A stretch of 64,000 bases of DNA from Harmothoe impar. Taxonomy: Eukaryota > Annelida > Polychaeta > Phyllodocida > Polynoidae. The translations under genes were made by a program, and so were the position numbers. The notes under the pieces were generated by a model, which was not told where the DNA came from, did no database searches, and saw only the letters and a program-made list of their open reading frames with translations. The stretch's first letter is position 1. Each line of letters opens with the position of its first letter. The DNA is taken from contig OX381708.1 in assembly GCA_947462335.1 (NCBI GenBank), forward strand, positions 1 through 64,000, given 5' to 3'. Of the stretch, positions 56,745-64,000 are shown piece after piece.

Positions 56745-58240
56745 TGACATTCAGAGCACTAGGCAGAAATTACATTGCGTCAACACCAGGCTATGGCCAT
56801 TGCAATGCTTTGTTTTGATTAGACAGTCGGATTCCCCCGGTCCCTACCAGTTCTAAGTTGGCTGTTGGACCACGGACGAAGCGGATGCGCCGACCACAGT
56901 TGCCCGCAGCCGACACCGCACAGCTGAGGCGGTCCATGGGAAGGTCCCGGCGACGGTCCGAGCTTGACGCGCCGTTGCCGACGACGTCTCGTCCAGCCCC
57001 TGCCGGTTCCAGGCCCGGTTCGCACCCCAGCCCGACCGGCCCAGCCCTTAGAGCCCACCAGAGGCTGTTCACCTTGGAGACCTGCTGTGGATATGGGTAT
57101 GGTCGGGCACGAAAATCTCACCGTCTCCCCAGGTTTTTCAAGGGCCGACAGTCTTTTAGCCCTATAAGTTCGAGGATTGATTTGCAAGTCATAATAGCTG
57201 CGGATCTCCATCAGGGTTTCCCCTGCATTTGTCTTACTCAGGCATCTTTCAGGTCCCAACATGTACGCTCTTGCTTTGCCTCCTCGACGTGGTGACCGAG
57301 ACAGGCCAGCAGTGCGCGGCCGCCCGGAGACATCGGATCCTGCCATGGATGCGAACGCCCTGTCACTTTCATTGCGCCTGTGCGTTTAGTAGAGCCCAAT
57401 GACTTGCGCACATGTTAGACTCCTTGGTCCGTGTTTCAAGACGGGTCTGATGGGGTGCCGATCGATTCGCCACGGACCCTAGGCTTCCAAACGGGAGCAC
57501 ACCCAGAGCTGATCAGCCCAGCAGTCGGAACAAACTATAAACAGTCCATCCTCGACCCAACCAAACTAGGCAGGGGCCCGCGCCATCCCGAGGGAGGAGG
57601 AAGCGGCAGCATGCTTTCCCTCGGTTCACCGGCCGGGCTCTGAGCCCAGGGACTATAACACGGGAGGCGCCTGAAGGCGTTCCGGCTACCTTTCCTCGGG
57701 ACTTCTCTCCTCGTGGAAAGAGCACCCTCAGGAGCCCGCAAACACTGAAGCAGTCCCATGTGGATCTACAATCAGAAGCTCCGAGCCCTCGGAAGAGTTG
57801 AATTCCACGAGGCTACTTTGCGGTCACATCAGTTTGCCTCTGAGTGGTTTCACGTACTCTTGAACTCTCTCTTCAAAGTCCTTTTCAACTTTTCCTCACA
57901 GTACTTGTCTGCTATCGGTCTCATGTCAGTATTTAGCCTCAGATGGAGTTTACCACCCACTTTGGGCTGCATTCCCAAACAACCCGACTCCAAGGACATT
58001 TAGAGGCACGTTGGCCCTCGCCTAGACTAGAGGCCTGACACACGCTATGAGAAAGGCCCCGATCAGGAGCACTCGGACCGGAGCACGTACCGGAGTGATC
58101 GTCCTAAAAACCACAGTTCACTGCCGCAGCAACAGGGGATTCAGTGGTGGGCTATTCCCGCTTCACTCGCCGTCACTAGGGAAATCCTTGTTAGTTCTTT
58201 TCCTCCGCTTAGTGATATGCCTAAGTTCAGCGGGTAATCC
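56745..58240 (-). pseudogene. 28S rRNA pseudogene, second copy
   Basis: Duplicate of 8970-10465 with the same truncation and internal deletion. Confidence 0.9.
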
Positions 58241-58331
58241 CCCCTAAGGCGATGGACCGAGGCAATCCACCCGTGAGTGAACTGACGCTACTACGCTCAA
58301 GGTGCGCACGAGAATGGACTTCCGGACGTCA

Positions 58332-58485
58332 ACCAACCCTGAGACAGGCGGGGCCTTGGGAATGCCCAAGGCCGCAATATGCATTCAAGATGTCGCTGCT
58401 CAATGTGTCCTGCAATTCACATTAATTAACGGAGCTGGCTCTACTCTTCATCGACGCATGAGCCAAGTGATCCATCGCTGAGTCC
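58332..58485 (-). pseudogene. 5.8S rRNA pseudogene, second copy
   Basis: Duplicate of 10557-10710. Confidence 0.88.
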
Positions 58486-58644
58486 ATTCCGCTGCCTCCT
58501 TCCAAAGTTGGACTTTGATTGGAATTGGGTTGGGTCATGGGGCCACAGAGAAACCGACGCAAGCGATCGGGAACCGAAGCCCACCGGTGCGCGTTGCTCT
58601 CGTCTCCGGGGTCCAAGAGAACTCTTACCAGGACGAATGACACG

Positions 58645-58941
58645 TTGATTCCTTCAGTGTAGCACGTGCGGCCCCGAACATCTCAGGGCATCACAGACCT
58701 GTTATTGCTCAATCTCGCGTGGCTGTACGTCACTTGTCCCTCTAAAAAGTTGGTGTCGACTGGACGGACCAGGTAAATCGATGGACTAGTCAGCAGGTCA
58801 GAGTCTCGTTCGTTATCCTAATTAACCAGACAAATCGCTCCACCAACTAGGAGCGGCCATACACCGCCACTTACCAAATCAAGAAAGACCTCTCAATCTG
58901 TCTCAATCCTAATGGTGTCCGGGCCAGGTGAGTTTCCCCGC
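58645..58941 (-). pseudogene. 18S rRNA pseudogene fragment, second copy
   Basis: Duplicate of 10870-11166. Confidence 0.88.
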
Positions 58942-59104
58942 CACGAGTCCCACCCCCCATGTACTAATGGCACAAGGGTGGTGACATTGTGAGGCATGTC
59001 ACGAACTTTGAAGAGCTCTCATACAGAAACCGCCAGGACTTTCACCACCAAATTCGGGTTCAGGAGGAGTTTCTGGGTAGCTTTTCAAAAAAAAGAATTC
59101 GGAG

Positions 59105-61409
59105 TGATGACTTGAGGTCCAAGTGTAGGAATGACCTTTCGGTAGGTTTCAATAAGGGTATCCACTTCACGTCGAAGTATGGGCCTAGTATTTTCTCTTT
59201 TATAGAGATTTTATTCAGGGTATCCATTTCAAGTCCAAATGCAGAAATCTCGTGTAGCTAGCGGTAGGTTTCCCTGGACATCAGAGGAGGATGCACATTT
59301 AATAGCAGCAGGCTTTCCCTGGACGTCAGACAAGGATGCACGCTAGTGGCAGGCTTCCCTGGACGTCAGACAAGGATGCACGTTAGCGGAAGGCTTACTA
59401 AGAGGTTTTATTCAGAGTATCCATTACAGGTCAAAGTGCAGGAATGACTTTTCAGTGCAGTTTAATTCAGAGTATCAACCAGAGGTCCAAGTGTAGGAAT
59501 TACCTTTCGTGAGGTTTAAATGAGGGTATCCACTGCAAGTGCAAGTCCAAGTATAGGCCTAGCGTCTGCTATAGAGGTTTTATTCAGGGTACCCACTTCA
59601 GGCTCAAGTGTAGAAATGGCCTTCTGAGATTTCTTTTTGAAGAGTATCCCGACGGCACATGGTAGTATCAGGGTTTGCTTGGACGTCAGACGAGGATGCA
59701 CGTTAGCAGCAGGCTTATCCTGAGGTTTTATTCAGGTCACATTTCAAGTCCAAGTGCAGGAATAGCCTTCAGCGCATGTTAGCAGTAGGGTACCTGGGCG
59801 TCAGACAAGGATGCACATTAGCGGCAGGGTTTCCCTGGACGTCAGACGAGGATGCACTTTAGCAGCAGGGTTACCTGGACGTCAGATAAGGACGCACGTT
59901 AGCAGCAGGGTTACCCTGGACATCAGACGAGGATGCACGTTAGCAGCAGGGTTACCTGGACGTCAGATAAGGACGCACGTTAGCGGGAGGGTTTCCCTGG
60001 ACGTCAGATGAGGACGCACGTTAGCAGCAGGGTTACCTGGACGTCAGATAAGGACGCACATTAGCGGCAGGGTTACCCTGGACGTCAGACGAGGACGCAC
60101 GTTAGTGGCATGGTTACCCTGGACCTCAGACGAGGACGCCCATTAGCAGCAGGCTTATCCAGAGGTTTTATTCAGAGCATCCACTACAGGTCAAAGTGCA
60201 GGAATGGTCTGTGAGTGCACGTTATTTCAGAGTATCAACTAGATGTCCAAGTGTAGGAACGGCCTTTCATGAGGTTTTATTCAGGGTATCCACTTCAAGT
60301 CCTAGTGTAGGCCTAGTGTCTGTCATTTATAGAGGTTTTATTCAGGGTATCCACTTCAGACTCCAGTGTAGAAATGGCCTTCTGTGATTTCTATTTTAAG
60401 AATATCACGAGGGCACATGGTAGTAGCAGGGTTTGCTTGGATATCAGATGAGGACGCACGTTAGCGGCAGGCTTATCCAGAGGTTTTATTCAGGTCAAAG
60501 TTTAGGAATGGCCTGTCAGTGAGGTTTTAATGAGGGTTTCCCTTTCAAGTCCAAGTGTAGCCTAGTGTTGGCCTAGTATCGGTCTTATATAGAGGTTTTA
60601 TTCAGGGTATCCACTTCAGGCTCAAGTATAGGAATGACCTTTTGTTAGTTCTTTTTAAAGAGTATCGACCTGAAGTCCAAGTGTAGGAACGACCTGTCAT
60701 GAGGTTTTATTCAGGGTATCCATTTCAAGTCCAAGTGCAGGAATAACCTTTAGTGCCTGTTAGCGGCAGGGTTACCCTGGACGTCAGACAAGGACGCACG
60801 TTAGCAGCAGGGCTACCCTGGACGTCAGACAAGGACCCACGTTAGCAGCAGGGTTACCCTGGACGTCAGACGAGGACGCACGTTAGCTGCAGGGTTACCC
60901 TGGACGTCAGACAAGGACGCACGTTAGCAGCAGGGTTACCCTGGACGTCAGACGAGGACGCACATTAGCAGCATGGTTACCCTGGACGTCAGACAAGGAC
61001 GCACGTTAGCAGCAGGGTTACCCTGGACGTCAGACGAGGACGCACGTTAGCGGCAGGGTTACCCTGGACGTCAGACGAGGACGCACGTTAGCGGCAGGGT
61101 TACCCTGGACGTCAGACGAGGACGCACGTTAGCGGCAGGGTTACCCTGGACGTCAGACAAGGACGCACGTTAGCGGCAGGGTTACCCTGGACGTCAGACA
61201 AGGACGCACGTTAGCGGCAGGGTTACCCTGGACGTCAGACGAGGACGCACGTTAGCGGCAGGGTTACCCTGGACGTCAGTCGAGGACGCACGTTAGCGGC
61301 ATGGTTACCCTGGACGTCAGACAAGGACGCACGTTAGCGGCAGGGTTACCCTGGACGTCAGACAAGGACGCACGTTAGCGGCAGGGTTACCCTGGACGTC
61401 AGACAAGGA
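59105..61409. repeat. Mosaic and 41-bp repeats, second copy
   Basis: Duplicate of 11330-13675 with one 41-bp unit fewer. After GTTAGCTGCAGGG...GCACG, the left copy has a GCGGCATGG unit that is missing here, and the following unit begins GCAGCAGGG instead of GCGGCAGGG. Confidence 0.93.
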
Positions 61410-61539
61410 CGACACCCAACTTGAATCACTTCAACTTCTGGCTGTGCTTTGCAAAGTCGCATCAACATGTAAATATTGAACACCAACAGTGAAAAAACAC
61501 CTTAATCTAGAATATTACAAGTTGGATATACTGACACTG

Positions 61540-61992
61540 TTATGGAAACTGGCAATATGGGTCGTGTGCCTTGGAGCAGTGACGCATCAGCTTGCAGGTC
61601 CGGCGATCGGCGTTCTTACTCCGCGTCTCAAGGGTGAGGTGGTCGCTGTTCACGCACAACGTGGTATGGCAGAGATGGGAAACTTCAAGTTTGTTGTCTT
61701 TTGAATGAAGAATCCTTAGATCATAGTGCTTCAACATGTAGACCAGTCTGTGGACTGACATTGGCTTGTTTTTCAGGCCTAGCTCTATTCTAGTAACAGC
61801 CTTCACGCCGTATCTATTGTCTTTACCTTTGCCAGTTGCTGCCCCCGTCCACAAGAGGCAGCCACCAGCTCCCCCCACACACCGGTTATGGATCAAGACG
61901 AGTTGCTCGTCACACCAGCGCTTGAGATCAGGTTGGAAGACGCCTGTAGAGGAAATAGCTTTAAATGAGGGTTCCAGCCAAATCCACTCCAT
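61540..61992 (-). CDS. His-Cys-box endonuclease-like protein, second copy
   Basis: 150 residues identical to the ORF at 13806-14258, with all candidate catalytic (H106, N127) and zinc (C45, C108, C113, H118; C133, C139, H143, C147) residues. The same flanks show it was copied with the block. Confidence 0.78.
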   Translation of the reverse strand: MEWIWLEPSFKAISSTGVFQPDLKRWCDEQLVLIHNRCVGGAGGCLLWTGAATGKGKDNRYGVKAVTRIELGLKNKPMSVHRLVYMLKHYDLRILHSKDNKLEVSHLCHTTLCVNSDHLTLETRSKNADRRTCKLMRHCSKAHDPYCQFP

Positions 61993-62786
61993 GTTTACTG
62001 GGACCTTTGGATACCGTGAACCAAAAAAGTGATCAAACTGTTACCGGGGTCACAAGAAGCCCGGTCACAACTTGGATAGGGTTCAAATAGTGCTGCAGCA
62101 TATAAAACAGCGCCCAATACAACTGCCTTTTAACATAATTCAAAAAAGTGATCTCAATAGCCAAAGGCCTTTTTTGAACAAGTCATGTTTTAATTGTAAT
62201 TTTACATCAAGATCAAGAAAGACTAGCAACATCTCACACTAACAATAGACTGGGGTCATATTATTAAATCCTTCCTAATCAATATCCATCCAACCAACAA
62301 CATACTAGTATGCTGGTCAGACAATCATGTCAACAAACCTGCATGGTCAGCCATCTTGGAAGTGAATCATTTCATTTCTGACCCAACCCAAATGGACCCC
62401 CAAACAATTCCTTCACAACAATCAACCATGCTTATATACATCTCGCATCATGATGAGACCTTATTCTGGCTCTATTCTCATCTCTAACACAATTTCCAAA
62501 AAAATACCAAACTATTTAGACCACTCAGAGCTCATCTGGTATTCACTGCAGACTGATTCTTTCCCTAATTATGCACTCACTCACCCCCCACACCAAACTT
62601 GGCCACAGTCTTCTCATGACTCTCACCCCCACCAAACTTGGCCACAGTCTTCTCATGCCCAACAGCAACAAACAACCAAAAACAAACAACACTCCTAACT
62701 AACAGCAAGTCACAGCATTTTGTCTTTGGCTGCTGTAATCTGCCTGGATTGATAGATTCCTTCTCTAGCCTACATTGGAGCTTTTT

Positions 62787-63144
62787 TCAGAAAATCCGAG
62801 TGCCGAAAATTTGCGTATCGTCGTCTGCGCCGGCCTTATCATGCCGTATAGACACTGTGGCTGATCTGATGGACGTAGCCCTGAATCTCCTCTTTCCAGC
62901 AAAGTTTGAATTTTGAAAATCGGTTGGTAAACAGCTGAGTAAATGAGAGTTTTCTCGGATATGATTTTTAACATTTTGTTCCAATTTCCGAGTGCCGAAA
63001 ATTTGCGTATCGTCCTCTGCGCCGGCCTTATTATGGCCTTGGGACACTGTGACTGCATCTAGGATTGTAGCTCTGAATCTCCTCATTCCAGCAACGTTTG
63101 AATTTTGAAAATCGGTTGGTAAACAGCCGAGTAAATGCAAGTTT
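62787..63144. repeat. ~190-bp direct repeats, second copy
   Basis: Duplicate of 15053-15410. Confidence 0.85.
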
Positions 63145-63268
63145 TCTCAGAAATGATTTAAAAAAAGAATGTCTTCCAATTTTTCTGATTTTCAAATGTC
63201 GACGAGTTTGCCGAAAAGCGACAGGCACTCTATATAGGGCTTAGAATAGTGAAGAAATGAAGAGCTTA

Positions 63269-63794
63269 CAAAATTCTGATCGAAATGGACTATTTATATG
63301 TCAAAATCAGACAAGATTTCATTTTAATTAATTTTCTTTGACAGCCAAAAATGTGTATTTGGGTGCTATTTTCGGTTTGCTTAGCTGTCACTACAGTGAC
63401 AGACCCACCCACCTACAGAGGGAGTCTACCATGCTGTACCATGTGATCAGGGAGTGGTCAGTTCTTAAACAAAGGGAGGGCATGGCAACAAATAATTAGC
63501 CCTTTCTGGTGGGGGAGGGGAATGCCAGAAATGAAGAGCAGACAAAATTCTGATCGGAATGGACTATTTACATGTCAAAAAATGGAACAAGATTTCATTT
63601 TTTGACAGCCAAAAATATGTATTGGGTGTTCATTTTCACCTTGTTGAACTGTCACAATAGTGAGAGAACCCCCTACCCACCGCCGGACCCACCCATCCAG
63701 ACTACAGACTTGATTGAACCTTAGTAGTATGGCCAATATTGTGTATTGGAGTGGTCAATTTCGGTTTTTCAATTGTCACTATAGTGACAAATCC
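63269..63794. repeat. Dyad-bearing direct repeats, second copy
   Basis: Duplicate of 15535-16060. Confidence 0.75.
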
Positions 63795-64000
63795 ACCCAC
63801 CCACGCCCATTGACAGAAACAGATAAACTGCTGGTGGCCAAAACTAAAATAGCACTGTTTAGAAACAAAGTTTTCTTGATGTATTAACATTTGATCATGT
63901 AAATGTACAGTTTGACAGTCCCTTCCCATCCCCTGCTTTTAGAATTGGATCACACCCTGAACAACAACACAACACACCATACATTCATGATTCTATTTGC

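Larger units (their letters stand above)
47776..64000. repeat. Right copy of the >16.2-kb direct repeat
   Basis: Second copy of bases 1-16266. Offset is 47775 bp up to about 60925 and 47734 bp afterwards. It ends at the window edge just before the position that corresponds to the plus-strand exon at 16293, so whether that exon and the tubby gene are also duplicated cannot be seen here. Confidence 0.95.

Overview
This window is nuclear DNA of an animal. The evidence is a spliced tubby-family gene with canonical GT-AG introns, a tRNA-derived SINE, MITE-like inverted-repeat elements, a decayed 18S-5.8S-28S rDNA fragment and an extreme load of minisatellites. The tubby protein and the minisatellite density suggest an invertebrate chordate, most likely amphioxus (Branchiostoma). 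That identification is inference; no marker in the window proves the species.

Layout. Bases 1-16266 and 47776-64000 are the same sequence in direct orientation. The offset is 47775 bp up to about 13.15 kb and 47734 bp after it, because one 41-bp minisatellite unit is missing from the second copy. Within this block, in order: a 19-bp minisatellite; a 3.4-kb array of 32/38-bp units; a ~202-bp satellite; coding-like minus-strand segments of an unidentified gene; a minus-strand rDNA pseudogene (18S, 5.8S and 28S pieces); 2.3 kb of mosaic and 41-bp repeats; and an intact minus-strand ORF with a complete His-Cys-box (I-PpoI type) endonuclease motif. Just past the visible block, two exons at 16293-16600 look like the plus-strand 3' end of an unidentified gene.

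The centre (about 17.5-33.8 kb, minus strand) is a tubby/TULP gene that I could reconstruct exon by exon. Twelve coding exons, including one 75-bp cassette, give a 456-residue protein with an intact C-terminal tubby domain and an N-terminal basic helix like the IFT-A-binding segment of TULP3. There is also an alternative first coding exon, and a probable poly(A) signal at 17488-17493. The gene converges tail to tail with the plus-strand exons. Its 5' introns hold several minisatellites. In one of them each 57-bp unit is a copy of the 3' splice site of the adjacent exon.

From 33.8 to 46.3 kb I see no convincing gene. The stretch is built of tandem arrays (57, 50, 52, 51, 21 and 54 bp units), a SINE, MITE-like elements and two adjacent foldback elements. 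Several arrays appear to have grown out of one dispersed inverted-repeat family with the terminal motif CTGCATTCATGCATCATGC.

The most unusual points are: the intact homing-endonuclease-like ORF beside an rDNA pseudogene whose 28S part stops shortly before the region cut by I-PpoI and R2; the splice-acceptor minisatellite in the tubby gene; and the near-perfect 16-kb direct repeat around the tubby locus, which is either a very recent tandem duplication or an assembly artefact.
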